A stretch of 64,000 bases of DNA from the NCBI GenBank assembly GCA_030220185.1, contig JASPKZ010004561.1:355001-419000 (forward strand). The letters run 5' to 3'. Positions 1 through 9,564 of the stretch are shown in pieces. The first letter of the stretch is position 1. Each line of letters starts with the position of its first letter. The notes beneath the pieces were generated by a model. That model saw only the letters and a program-made list of their open reading frames with translations, was not told where the DNA came from and ran no database searches. The DNA comes from Diploptera punctata. Taxonomy: Eukaryota > Arthropoda > Insecta > Blattodea > Blaberidae. Both the position numbers and the translations under genes were made by a program.

Positions 1-380
1 GCTCTTGATTTGTCATCATTCACTTGTTAATACATATAATGTTGGTTATAAATTTCTCCACTAGGGTGCATTCTTACAATATTGCGATCCTTTGGCAATA
101 AATAATATTATGATCTGGTTGCAGTGACAAACAAAAGAAGCAAATGAAGCGTACCAATCGTTTCTCATTTGTTTTCAAACATCACCGTTTACATTAAATA
201 TATAAATATTTTAAAATAACTATAGTTAAATCATGACTTGTGAGTAAACAGCTTAATTTTATTCTTTAAATAGTCCTAACAAATGCCACTCTTGGTTACC
301 AAATTCTCTAGATATACTCACTCCTCACTTCGTGAGTCGTGAATTTATGGATAATTTGGAAATCACTCGTGGCATTACTA
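1..380 (+). repeat. R700 interspersed repeat, 3' part
   Basis: This AT-rich sequence recurs at 6790-7230 and 11103-11825 (same orientation) and at 41905-42563 (reverse). It ends in a subterminal inverted repeat around a CACTCCTCACTTCGTGAG core, followed by an arm ending CACTCGTGGCAT. No ORF of known type is seen, so it is probably a non-autonomous element. The 5' end is cut by the window edge. It runs up to the first visible exon of the Kazal-like gene. Confidence 0.7.
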
Positions 381-401
381 ATGATAACACTTACGTTGCA
401 G

Positions 402-1605
402 TGTTGCTGATGATACTTGGAACGGTTACTGCAGACAAATGTGCAATGGACTGCGCGTTCGAAATTGAACGTATCTGTGGAATAGATGCCGACAACAACA
501 CCATGACATTCACAAATTATTGTCAATTTGATTATTACAATTGTAGACATCCAAACAACAGTAAGTTTTTTTATATATTATTTAAATATTTGAATAGTCT
601 CAGATTTCTTGGGTTAAATTTGGCCATCCAAACTACGGCACAGAAAATCATTTTTCTTTGCTCAGACTGACTCACTTACACTTTCTACAGGAGATTATGT
701 AATCATACTGTGTAGTAATATTGCTTTTAGAGTGTCGCGTCCTCACACTTTAATACTTTTAAATTAATTATTCATTTAATTAAAAGAAAATAAAACGTAA
801 AGTTTTATGTGATTTTCATATTTATTAAAATATAAATTAGTAACAGCTGTTTCGGTACTTTGTACCTTCTTCAGACATGATTACAAATGAATGAATGTTG
901 TTATTATTCATTTGTAATCATGTCTGAAGAAGGTACAAAGTACCGAAAAAGCTGTAACTAATTTATATTGTAATAAATATGAAAATCACATAAAACTTTA
1001 AATTTTAATTTTATTTAATTAAATAAATTATGGATTTTCTTCAAGTAAACGCCAATTAAAGTGATTAATTATTTATTTTCATTATTACTAAATATAAATT
1101 GTTAATTAAAATAATACATAACTTTATAAATATCCATAGTAATTCTGCCCGAAGGCAGGTCCTTCACTGCAATCATAGCATTTTGATGCTATGCTTGCAG
1201 CTTTACTAGGGAATTGTAGGTGTGGTAGCTTCCCGTTGCTTTCCACACCGGTGAAGGATGGTGATGATAATGATAAGGATGATGATGATGATGATGATGG
1301 CCATATTATTTCGGGGACCGTTTCGGCCTTAAAATTGTCCTGACATTTGCCTTACAGGTGAGAAAAACCGCCCGATAAAAACCTCATCCAGAAAAACTGC
1401 CCCAACCGGGGATCGAACCCGTGCCCGTTGCGTGACAAGGCAGCACGCTACCTCGAAACCACAGCGGTGAACTTTATAAATATGATCAAATAAAATAAAA
1501 TAATAATAATAATTATTATTATTATTACTATTATTATCATTGTTATTATCATTATCATTATTATTATTATTATCATTGTTGTTATTATTATCATTATTAT
1601 TATTA

Positions 1606-1656
<51 letters not shown>

Positions 1657-1694
1657 TTTCAGCAATGGATTTTCTGAAAGATGGAGCTTGTTAA
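402..1694 (+). CDS. Kazal/vasotab-like secreted peptide, last two exons (402-560, 1663-1694)
   Basis: The two visible exons encode a short hydrophobic stretch (signal-peptide end, LLMILGTVTA) and one six-cysteine domain. Cysteine spacing is C-x3-C-x7-C-x14-C-x6-C-x14-C, with CG after the third-Cys context and an F-x-N-Y-C motif. The x7 spacing and the C-x6-C step are typical of vasotab-like Kazal domains, which are serine-protease-inhibitor folds. Exon 402-560 follows a TTGCAG acceptor and ends at a GTAAGT donor; exon 1663-1694 follows TTTTCAG and ends in GATGGAGCTTGT then TAA. Both introns are phase 1, usual around Kazal modules. The intron (561-1662) holds a PLE foldback, an S-B SINE and an (ATT)n tract. 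The first exon is not seen; an R700 repeat lies directly upstream. An alternative is translation from ATG 347 or 410 without an upstream exon. Protease target and tissue cannot be read from sequence. Confidence 0.65.
840..876 (-). ncRNA. hammerhead ribozyme-like motif (PLE type)
   Basis: On the minus strand: CTGAAGA (868-874), stem II GGTAC-AAA-GTACC, GAAA (850-853), then the palindrome ACAGCTGT (843-850) as a minimal stem III. Position 7 of the hammerhead core tolerates any base, so CTGAAGA is compatible with CUGANGA. The flanks do not clearly pair as stem I here. Confidence 0.55.
922..957 (+). ncRNA. hammerhead ribozyme-like motif (PLE type), stem III mutated
   Basis: CTGAAGA at 924-930, stem II GGTAC/GTACC and GAAA at 945-948. 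The expected ACAGCTGT palindrome reads AAAGCTGT, so stem III is damaged. It is the inverted partner of the motif at 840-876. Confidence 0.45.
1134..1469 (-). mobile_element. S-B SINE, full length, with 14-bp TSD
   Basis: A tRNA-derived SINE in reverse orientation. The minus strand begins with a head containing GGTAGCGTGCTGCC and the B-box GGGTTCGATCCCCGG, then a CCTGTAAG...TGTCAGGA middle and a tail ending in a CATAGTAATTCTGCCC context. The TSD AACTTTATAAATAT is exact at 1120-1133 and 1470-1483. Related copies lie at 17950, 24296, 38572, 43446 and 51710. Confidence 0.85.
1500..1652. repeat. (ATT)n microsatellite
   Basis: Long, slightly imperfect ATT repeats directly upstream of the acceptor of the last Kazal-like exon. 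They act as an extended T-rich stretch before TTTTCAG. Confidence 0.9.
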
Positions 1695-1765
1695 AGAACT
1701 ACCTAAACGACATCCTGAAGATAATGGTAGAATAAAATTCTTGTATGAAAATTTTGAATCTGCAT

Positions 1766-1771
1766 AATAAA
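1766..1771 (+). terminator. poly(A) signal AATAAA of the Kazal-like gene
   Basis: AATAAA lies about 72 nt after the TAA stop at 1692-1694, a plausible short 3' UTR. It is the only canonical hexamer close downstream. Confidence 0.55.
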
Positions 1772-1917
1772 ATGTAATCACTTAATGAATATAAATTATT
1801 TTTAATATATGTTTTTGTTTAAACATTAAAATGAGAAACATAAAACATTAAATGAATCTCGATCTGCACAGAGGTATCTCTATTTCTCTTCCCAGGTCAC
1901 AACATAGCAAAAAAAAA

Positions 1918-2051
1918 GTATATATATATATATATATATACACACACTATACATAGTGTTCTGCCCAATAGTAAGTCTTTCACTGCAAACTCAGCATTCT
2001 GTACTCTTTCCTTAACGCAGCTCTCCTTTGTGTGTGTGTGTGTGTGTGTAT

Positions 2052-2100
<49 letters not shown>
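1918..2100. repeat. (AT)n and (TG)n microsatellites around an L-B tail
   Basis: (AT)n at about 1918-1940, (TG)n at about 2030-2050 and (AT)n at about 2056-2100. Between them (1946-2030) is the 3' end of L-B in reverse, recognised by TAGTGTTCTGCCC and GTCTTTCACTGC. Confidence 0.8.
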
Positions 2101-2103
<3 letters not shown>

Positions 2104-2106
<3 letters not shown>

Positions 2107-2812
2107 AAAGGAAATGATTTGCGACAGTGGACGATGATGTTTTCCAATCATTCCCTGTATAATCTACTTCCCTCAAATCATAGTTAATGTTATTCTCCCA
2201 CCTCATTCTTGGTCTACCAACTGGGCGCTTTTCCTCTGGTATTCCTACAAGAAGCTTCCATACACATATTTCATTCCCCATTCGTGCCACACGTCCTCCC
2301 ATCGCAGTCTACGAGACTTAACTGTTCTTATTATATCTGGCTTCCTATAAAGACCATGTAGTTCACTGTTATATAATATTCTCCATTCACCTGTCCGTTC
2401 ATCTCTCTTTGTTCCAAAAATTTTCCGAAGAACTTTATTCTCAAATACTCGTAATATACTTTTCCTCCCTTAAAGTAAGAGTCCATTATTGGCAACCATA
2501 TAACTGGTAGAATAATAGTTTTATATTTTTTAAATGTAACGTTTTTTGAAAGGAGTTGGGACGTCAAGAGCCTCTGCAATGCATAATAGCACGCATTTCC
2601 AGAATTGAGCCTATGTTTAATTTCTTTGTGCATCTCATTCCTATTTGTGATTATTGTTTCTAGGTATTTGAATTCAGCCGCTTCCTCGAAATTTGCCTCA
2701 TTTGTCATTCGCTGTCCATATCCAATATATTTTTTTGTTATTGTTTCGAAATTTGTTTTCTTGATTTTTAAAGTATGAAACCATTTTACATTCACCGTAA
2801 ACTTGTAAACAC
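2104..2812 (-). mobile_element. L-A non-LTR retrotransposon fragment
   Basis: The minus-strand reading frames, with breaks, carry NEANFEEAAEFKYL, the LQRLL...LLSKNV region, FGKFLEQ, and a C-terminal VGRPRMRWENN motif followed by DLREVDYTGNDWK. These match the C-terminal part of the reverse transcriptase seen most completely at 15228-16283. The GTAA-type tail is missing and replaced by AT/TG microsatellites. Confidence 0.8.
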
Positions 2813-3099
2813 TCGATACAGGTGCAGGAAGTCAATTGCGATGTACTTAATAAATAATTTTACAAGAGAGCGCTACACGTGCGACTGTTTATTAATTCAC
2901 AACTACAAACTCGCGTTATTTGTTCAAAACTTTTTCGCAGAAACATAAATGACAATAGCAATGAGTTATATAAGGTACAAAAATGCTAGTATCATTAAAT
3001 AATTAACAGCGTTCAATCACCGCCAGGATAAATCACATATGTCTAAATAATGAACTTTTCACGAGAAATTTAATTTTAGTTAACTTCAATAGAATTTAA
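2813..3099. other. unassigned AT-rich spacer
   Basis: No gene, RNA or repeat recognised. Confidence 0.5.
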
Positions 3100-3795
3100 A
3101 TGTAATTATGGGATGAAGATAAATATAAATAAGACGAAGGCCATGATTATAGGAAGAAACAAAGGAAGATAAACATGAGGATTAAAGATGAGGCCATTGA
3201 GCAAGTGGAGAGCTTCAAATACTTGGGTTGTACTATCAGTAGTAACATGAACTACAGTCAAGAAGTAAAGCAGAGGATAGCAATGGCAAAAGAAGCTTTC
3301 AACAAGAAGAGAAGCATTTTCTGCGGACCTTTGGCAAGAGAAATAAGAAAGAGGCTAGTGAAGTGCTTTGTGTGGAGTGTAGCATTATATGGTGCGGAGA
3401 CGTGGACATTACGACGGAATGAGGAAAAGCGACTGGAAGCTTTTGAGATGTGGATATGGAGAAGAATGGAACGTATAAACTGGACAGAAAAGGTAAGAAA
3501 TGAAGATGTGCTAGACAGAGTGGGTGAAAGAAGAACAATGCTGGAACTCATAAAGAAGAGGAAAAGATATTGGATTGGCCACTGGCTAAGAAGAAACTGC
3601 CTGCTGAAGGATGATCTAGAAGGAATGGTCAACGGAAAGAAAGTTAGAGGCAGAAAAAGACATCAGATGATAGACAATATTAAAATAAATGGTTTGTATG
3701 GAGATACAAAAAGGAAAGCTGAGTCAAGGAAAGAGTGGAGAATGCTGAGTTTGCAGTGAAAGACCTGCTGTTGAGCAGAACACTATGAATGAATG
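3100..3795 (+). mobile_element. L-B non-LTR retrotransposon, C-terminal part, largely open
   Basis: A continuous frame at 3175-3759 encodes the reverse-transcriptase C-terminus: EQVESFKYLGCTI, LYGAETWTLRRNEEKRLEAFEMW, RYWIGHWLRRN, GRKRHQMIDN. Just upstream a MKININ-KTK-type start of the thumb region can be read. The 3' end is AGTTTGCAGTGAAAGACC followed by ATGAATGAATGAA, the family tail. Other L-B pieces lie at 10195-10430, 9605-9705 and 1946-2030. Confidence 0.85.
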
Positions 3796-3925
3796 AACCA
3801 ATGCTAATAAAATTTATGCCAAATTCCGTTCAGATCAATAGTCATAAGATAAAAATTAAAATATATACCTGTTGGCAGGTGCGTTCGTCCTCAACTGTGT
3901 TAAAATACTATATTTAAAATATTAT

Positions 3926-3962
3926 ATGGAGATCTTTCGGCAGTTAACTTCTATCATCAGCA
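3926..3962 (-). ncRNA. hammerhead ribozyme-like motif (canonical CTGATGA core)
   Basis: On the minus strand: CTGATGA (3954-3960), a short weak stem II (TAG/CTG with an AAGTTAA loop), GAAA (3935-3938) and the palindrome AGATCT (3930-3935). It lies outside the neighbouring hAT element and has the same layout as the other PLE-type motifs in the window. Confidence 0.45.
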
Positions 3963-4095
3963 GGATGAGCATCTGCTACTAGATCAGAGCCGCCCAAACT
4001 TTTTAATGGGTCAGGCCAATTCCTGCTTGTGCAATTGATTGCGGGCCGGAACATTAATGTCGTTACTATTATTGTTGCTACTGCTGCTTTTATTA

Positions 4096-4096
<1 letters not shown>

Positions 4097-4165
<69 letters not shown>
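4097..4165. repeat. (ATT)n microsatellite
   Basis: Near-perfect ATT repeat within the hAT remnant. Confidence 0.9.
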
Positions 4166-4166
<1 letters not shown>

Positions 4167-4437
4167 TAAAATAAAATTACATTATCATACAGAAACAACG
4201 TAAAACATTTGTAACACCATGCTGCAATTAAAATTGTAAAAAAAAAATTGATACAAAATTGAATATATTTACCTAATAAGATGAGTGGAGCTGGCTTCTT
4301 AAAGGTAACAACCCATCGATCATCTCCATTAAATTTATCAAAATGTCTATGCATTGTTTGGTAATGTCATTTAATTAATATAAAATTATGAAATATTCAC
4401 CAGAAAGGTCCGTCGCCTCAACTTAATTAATCATTTA

Positions 4438-4475
4438 ACTGTAGCGCTTTCCGGACTTGTCCCATCATCGGCAGG
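4438..4475 (-). ncRNA. hammerhead ribozyme-like motif downstream of a PLE ORF
   Basis: On the minus strand: CCGATGA (4465-4471, U4 of the core changed to C), a strong stem II (GGAC/GTCC at 4453-4462), GAAA (4448-4451) and the palindrome AGCGCT (4443-4448). It lies about 130 nt beyond the end of the PLE ORF at 4598-4815, the arrangement also seen at 63078-63895. Confidence 0.5.
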
Positions 4476-4559
4476 ATTCAAAACTGGCGTTTCACTGAAG
4501 ATCTGGCAGAGGGGGTTGCATGTATTGGGTTCGTTTTCGTTTATCAGGCTGTCGTTGTT

Positions 4560-4815
4560 GTGAGCTGCTTTCATGATTTCCATCTCTTCGAGTACGTTTA
4601 TCTTCGCTGCATTACTGTTAGGGTGTTTTCAATATTTAACATGCGATGTCCTTCATGGATAACGTGTTTTGCATAGCTTGATTTCCCTTCTGCGTGAATG
4701 AAGTCTCGAAAATGTTCTTTGAATCTGATGTTAAAACTCCTGTTTGTCCTTCCTATATAAAATTTGTTGCAGTCCTTAATTTTGAATAATACCTCAACGG
4801 AACGCATCATGAATA
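4560..4815 (-). mobile_element. Penelope-like element: GIY-YIG endonuclease fragment
   Basis: The minus strand encodes FKIKDCNKFYIGRTNRSFNI then RFKEHFRDF, followed by AKHVIHEGH. This is the C-terminal GIY-YIG nuclease of PLEs (the first GIY half is altered, the YIG half is intact as YIGRTNR). It is short and truncated 5', and its insertion splits the hAT ORF. Confidence 0.75.
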
Positions 4816-4825
4816 TTATAAACGT

Positions 4826-5010
4826 TGATGTTTTTTAATGTTATATTCTTTCACAACTGCAATAACATCGTTACAAATAACACATAACACTTTGTTTCCA
4901 TGCTCCTTCACGAAGTACTTGCTGGTCCAGGATTCGTTAAACTCCCTACATAGGGAATCAACTTTGCGTTTTTTTAAAGCATTTTCTCACTTTTACACTA
5001 TTTTTACAAC
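4826..5010 (-). pseudogene. hAT/GTF2IRD2-like BED zinc-finger fragment
   Basis: The minus strand reads NESWTSKYFVKEHGNKVLC then VICNDVIAVVKEYNIKKH. This is the C-x2-C...H BED-type finger found at the N-terminus of hAT-derived GTF2I-repeat proteins (family pattern: K.R.V...F...W...YF...C..C...I...KEYN..RH). It is cut by the PLE insertion, so it is a dead transposon gene, not a host gene. Confidence 0.7.
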
Positions 5011-5389
5011 TATTCCGTGCACAGGCTACTGTTTGATTAACAATACAACAAGCGAAACAATTAATGTTCAAAGTTTGGAGTGGGGGAAAAACGGTAAATA
5101 AGGAATGAATCATCTCTACTACTTTGTCAAGAGAAGCGGTGACACCTCAACTCCACATTCCAGATAGGTGAATTTCACACAGGGATGTCCAAACTAAATG
5201 TTACATTTTAAAATCTAACTTAAAAATATAAAATTAATTTGTTCATTTCAGTGCTTACGCGGGCCATACAAAAAGCCATGGCGGGACGGATGTGGCCCGC
5301 GAGCCGTAGTTTGGACGGCCCTGTACTAAATAATGATGTTTAGGATGTTGTAGACTTGAAGTGTCGTTAGTAGCAACTGACGTCACTAA

Positions 5390-5640
5390 TTCGAAGGAAT
5401 TTGTTAATAATTAGCTAAATTCAACGTATTTTTTCGAGTCAGTCACTGCAAAATAACGCACTGACTTATTCAGAATATTGAAAAGGAGGAGCTTTGTTTA
5501 ATATGATAAACACAAGTAGATAAATATCGAGGTGAAAACACGACTGTCATTAGTTTTAAAACAAAATTCACTGAAACGTGATTGGTCACTATCTCCGATT
5601 TGGGGCATGAGTTAAATTGTCGTTCTAAGAAACTAACAAA
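5390..5640 (-). repeat. R700 fragment, reverse
   Basis: Contains TTTTTCGAGTCAGTCACTGC, GAAAAGGAGGAGCTTTG and GGGGCATGAGTTAAAT, matching one end of R700 in the same orientation as 42370-42563. The rest of the repeat is missing. Confidence 0.6.
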
Positions 5641-5704
5641 AGAATAAAATTAGAAGAATTTAATTTGATTATCTTAGAAGAAGCCTTCAAGAAACAAGAC
5701 AATA

Positions 5705-5965
5705 AAATCATCATCATCATCATAGTACATTCACGAATTTAGGCCATTTGTTGACCTGTTTCGGTCTCAAGAGAAACACCATCCAAAAGTCTTTTGAGAG
5801 GACGTCCTGGTCTTCTTCTTCCTGCAGGTTGATATCTTAACATTTGTTTGGGTATTCTGTGATCTTCCATTCGATGAACATGTTGCATCCATCTTGACTT
5901 ATAATCAGAAATTTTTGAGTTGTATGGGGTAGTGACGTGTGTATAACCGCTCCTACCCAATTCTC
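5705..5965 (-). mobile_element. L-D non-LTR fragment, 3' end
   Basis: The minus frame encodes SDYKSRWMQHVHRMEDHRIP then LRYQPAGRRRPGRPLKRLLD, ending ETGQQMA. The tail is CATCATCATCATC on the plus strand, i.e. (ATG)n for the element. It is nearly identical to the 3' end of the copy at 33781-34471. Confidence 0.8.
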
Positions 5966-5974
5966 ATCCTCACC

Positions 5975-6150
5975 TTCTGGTGGTACAACCCGTTTTCACA
6001 AACGAGGCTCTGAGGACCGAGTCACGGCGGTATAACCGTTCCATCGGGTACTGAGTAAATGCGGTAACCTAATGTCTGTACAGAGACTAAAAGGTAGCAG
6101 CCCTACCACTGGACTACTTAGCGTCGGGCCAGTAACCTGTCCTAAGGAAC
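5975..6150. repeat. R150 interspersed repeat
   Basis: The stretch with GAGGCTCTGAGGACCGAGT, CGGTATAACCGTTCCATCGG and ACTGGACTACTTAGCG recurs in reverse at 52140-52310. It is probably a SINE-like element: reverse-complemented, AGTCCAGTGGTAGGGCTGC resembles a tRNA A-box region. Confidence 0.6.
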
Positions 6151-6480
6151 TTCAAAACTACTTCCAAGTCTCAACACGAAAAAATCCAGAAGACAATAAA
6201 ATAAGAAATGAATTCATCTGGAGAGAAATGAATGTCACAACATCTGTTGTTAAAGAGGATTGAAAATCAAACACTTAAATGGTATGGACATGTACAGAGA
6301 ATGGAAGATGATAGATGGATAAAACCTATATACCATGGTCACCCCCTGGAAGAAATAAACGTGGAAATGGAAAAATTATGTCAGAACTATAATGGATGAT
6401 AGGAATTTGGAAGAAGGAGATTTGAATGATAGAAATAAATGGAAACTGAAACGATAAACCTATAAGTGGGAGAAGCCGAA
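6150..6480 (+). mobile_element. decayed L-D-type LINE fragment
   Basis: Broken frames read NKIRNEFIWREMN, then KWYGHVQRMEDDRW and ETET-type remnants, typical of the RT C-terminal region. Several stops. Confidence 0.55.
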
Positions 6481-6604
6481 GAACAAAATACGTATCTAAA
6501 GGAATCTAAAGTACTTTTCAAAATAAAAAAAAAAAGCTTAATAATTTAAAAAAATGTACAATCAAATTTAATTCAACATTATCGTGTACAAATAATAATT
6601 CCAT

Positions 6605-6795
6605 TTTAGTTCTTCTTCTTCTTCTTCCGAATGCAGTATTGGGTGATGATGCCCGTTCTGCGACTACAAAAACTGATCTTTCCATCGGTTGAAGGGTCTT
6701 CCGAGGTCTCTTTTGCCTTTTGGGTTGAGGTGGTAAATCATCTTTGGTAAACGGGAATTTGACATTCTCTGGACGTGTTGGAACCATTTAATCTG
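6605..6795 (-). mobile_element. L-D 3' end, interrupted by R700
   Basis: The minus strand begins with a tail read as TTCTTCTTCTTCTTC on plus and encodes the C-terminus MERSVFVVAERASSPNTAFG. The sequence stops at AATCTGA (about 6795) and resumes at about 7230, as shown by the uninterrupted copy at 13611-14387. Confidence 0.75.
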
Positions 6796-7230
6796 ACTAT
6801 TTAACTCATGCCCCAAATGGGAGTCAATGACCAATCACGTTTCAAAGATTTCTGTTTTACAACCAATCAGAGTCGTGTTTCACCAAATATTTATCAGTGT
6901 TATAATTACCATATTAAAGAAAGCTCCTCCTTACAATATTGCGTTCCTTTGGCAATAAATAGTATGATCTGGTTGCAGTGATAAACAAAAGAAGCAGTAG
7001 AAGCGTACCTATCGTTTCTCATTTGATTTCAAACATAGCCGTTTACATTAAATATATAAATAGTTTAAAATAACTATAGTTAAATAATGATTTGTGAGTA
7101 AACAGCTTATTTGTATTCGTTAAATAGTCCTAACAAATGCCACTCTTGATTTTCAAATTCTCTAGATAAATTCACTCCTCACTTCGTGAGTCGCGAATTT
7201 ATCGATAATTTGGAAATCACTCGTGGCATT
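6796..7230 (+). repeat. R700 copy inserted in L-D (internally deleted)
   Basis: Starts with TTTAACTCATGCCCCAAATG and ends with the CACTCGTGGCATTAC arm. It sits inside an L-D copy whose halves rejoin exactly when compared with 13611-14387. About 440 bp instead of about 720. Confidence 0.7.
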
Positions 7231-7375
7231 ACTTATGATAATTTTGTACATGTTCAACCATTTCCCTACTATTCCACTGCATCCTTATCTCATCACTTTT
7301 CATTCTATCCCTTAATGTTACTCCAGTTAGTGATCGGAGGAATCTCATTTGTGAACTATTAATGCGGGATTTATT
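7231..7375 (-). mobile_element. L-D continuation
   Basis: Sequence from ATAATTTTGTACATGTTCAA to ATTAATGCGGGAT matches 13800-13935, the same element as 6605-6795. It is cut by the L-M insertion at 7389. Confidence 0.7.
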
Positions 7376-7388
7376 TAGTTTTCAAATA

Positions 7389-8064
7389 TTGTAATATTAA
7401 TGTGTTTTCTTTATGTAATTGTAATGTTAATGTTTTTTTAGTGTATAATGCTATTGTGTTATTACTTAATTGTAATATTATTGTGTTTTCTTTATGTAAT
7501 TGTAATGTTAATGTTTTTAGTGTATAATGCTATTGTGTTATTATTTAATTGTAATATTATTGTGTTTTCTTTATGTAATTGTAATGTTAATGTTTTTTAG
7601 TGTATAATGCTATTGTGTTATTATTTAATTGTAATATTATTGTGTTTTCTTTATGTAATTGTAATGTTAATGTTTTAGTGTATAATGCTATTGTGTAATG
7701 TTAATGTTTTGTGTTTTCTTTATGTAATTGTAATGTTAATGTTTTTAGTGTATAATGCTATTGTGTTATTATTTAATTGTAATATTATTATTGTGTTTTC
7801 TTTATGTAATTGTAATGTTAATGTTTTTAGTGTATAATGCTATTGTGTTATTATTTAATTGTAATATTATTATTGTGTTTTCTTTATGTAATTGTAATGT
7901 TATTGCTGTTTTTGTTGTTTATTTTTCTTTACACTAGTACCAATTATTACTTTATTGTAACGGACTGTCAACAGCACGTGCGACTTACTGCCCGTGCGAC
8001 CCATATTTGTAAATAATATTGTAAATATCTTACTTTTTGTCTAATAAAGTCCTACTACTACTAC
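7389..8064 (+). mobile_element. L-M retroelement tail with ~78-bp minisatellite, 13-bp TSD
   Basis: About six tandem units of roughly 78 bp, each containing TTTCTTTATGTAATTGTAATG and a GTGTATAATGCTATTGTG segment (7400-7915), are followed by a unique 3' end (GTCAACAGCACGTGCGACTT), AATAAA and a (CTA)n tail. The TSD TAGTTTTCAAATA lies at 7376-7388 and 8065-8077. The 3' TSD and tail show retrotransposition. A reverse copy is at 24557-25106. No coding part remains. Confidence 0.8.
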
Positions 8065-8327
8065 TAGTTTTCAAATAAATGTGAATTTTTCATTATTTTT
8101 GTAAATATGAATTTCAAACAATAATATGGGCTACGTTGTTTCCTAAATAATTTAGTGAATCAATAGCGACACTCGATGAAATAAAAACTGTAATTTAAAA
8201 TATTCATATTAGTAAAATAAATGTTCTTGCCAACGTGACAGGCTATGCAAACAGACGTTTTCTTGTCTCTGGGTGAAATATAATACGCATATAGACTGCA
8301 TTAAATTAAGAAATTCCAACCGACAGT

Positions 8328-9564
8328 ATGTCTGTATTTAAAATATCAGTTGTCTGTCTTCTCATATACATAAAGTTTTCTCGACAGCAAAATCTTGAGG
8401 AAGAATTTGTTATTGGCAATCTCGTTCACGATGTTGTAAATAAACATTTTTCTAATTTTAAATGCATTGGGATAATAACAGACCACGTATCTAATCTCGC
8501 TCAGTTCTTGCCCAAAAATATTGATATCGTCCAACTTCAAATGTCATCTCAAGTAAAAGAAACAAGCACTCCATTTTGGGAAGAACTTGACAGCTACACT
8601 ATGCAGTTCGAGTTTTTGCTCCGATCTACCTTGGAATACCACTGTTTTGGATATGTTATCCAAGTTTCCAATTACAAATCTGTCATTTACAGTTTGGCCA
8701 GGACCACAAAATTCAGTGTCCAGAGGGGAGATTTGAGACTTTTGTTCGTTCCAGTGATTCACATTTCTGAAAATGGAGAAACTCTTGTGGATCAACAATC
8801 CTTGGATGAAGTGTTTAGTTTAAAACAACTGAGCAAAATTCCAGATATTGTCGTCATCAAACTCGTTCCGCCATCTTGTTCTAAGAAAATTAATTTATTT
8901 TACGAAGAAAAATTCGAATTGGAAAGTATGGAATTTGATGCCAACTTTACAGATGATAATTGTTCTCGAATTGTAGTGCAATTCGTAACACACAAATTTG
9001 TTGGTAAAACTGGCACCGAAGAGATACTTTTAGATGTGTGGCATAGTGACGATAATGCAAACATCAGTTTAGACAATTTATATAGAGATAAAGTACAAAA
9101 TCTGGAGGGGAAATTATTGACTATGTCAGTGACAAATTATAAACCGTACGTTATTTTAAGAGAAGGGCAAGAACGAGAAGGGCTTGATATGAGAATAATG
9201 GCGGAATTCATTAAAAAGATAAATTTTACAATGGAACTAATGGATTATTCTAAATTTATTGTTGGTACGATATATGAAAATGGAAGTGGATTTGGTATGC
9301 TCGGAAGGGTCGCCGATGAAAGGGCTGACATAGGTTTTGCAGGAATTTATGGATCTTGGCCTTTTGTTCTTAATTGGACAAGTTACTCTACTAGCTACAC
9401 AAGAGGGTGCATCACTGGTCTGATGCCAATTCCTAAACTGCTCCCCAGATGGCACACTGTATTTATTTCTTTCTCTAAACAAATTTGGTTGGCTACAATA
9501 TGCACCTTCTTCATATCTTCTGTCGCTACTTACATTATTGCTAAACTCTCTGCTAAATTCATCG
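8328..9564 (+). CDS. IR1 exon 1 (signal peptide, N-terminal domain, S1, M1)
   Basis: ATG context ACAGTATGTC; the frame stays open to the GTTAGT donor (9565), phase 1. The N-terminus MSVFKISVVCLLIYIKF is a signal peptide. It ends just after M1 (IWLATICTFFISSVATYII). The same exon is 1220 nt in IR2 and 1239 nt in IR3, both including single-base insertions. Confidence 0.9.

Larger units (their letters stand above)
786..1012. repeat. PLE-derived foldback with a hammerhead core on each arm
   Basis: The left arm (about 786-894) is the reverse complement of the right arm (about 907-1012), with a spacer of about 12 nt. Each arm carries CTGAAGA, a GGTAC/GTACC hairpin and GAAA. The same module occurs as a foldback at 29193-29474 and as a decayed single copy at 10060-10200. 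It lies in the Kazal-like gene's intron, so the transcript would contain a long hairpin. Confidence 0.75.
3985..5323 (-). mobile_element. hAT-type DNA transposon remnant with 8-bp TSD, PLE inside
   Basis: Terminal inverted repeats CAGAGCCGCCCAAACT (left) and, as reverse complement, CAGGGCCGTCCAAACT (right), are followed by GC-rich subterminal DNA (GCGGGCC). The 8-bp duplication is TACTAGAT (3977-3984) and TACTAAAT (5324-5331), one mismatch. Inside is a minus-strand BED-type zinc-finger fragment (about 4826-5010) typical of hAT proteins, interrupted by a PLE piece (about 4430-4815). Confidence 0.8.

Noticed and set aside
332..401. N-terminal extension of the Kazal-like protein from GTG 332 or ATG 347
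   Set aside because: The extension lies in the R700 repeat and is polar; a good acceptor at 400-401 and a phase-1 boundary fit a spliced upstream exon better.
6005..6140. Structured RNA or riboswitch
   Set aside because: The sequence recurs in inverted orientation at 52140-52310 and behaves like an interspersed repeat; no conserved fold was evident.
7400..7915. CRISPR-like array
   Set aside because: Repeats are contiguous about 78-bp AT-rich units with no unique spacers, in an animal genome; it is a minisatellite.
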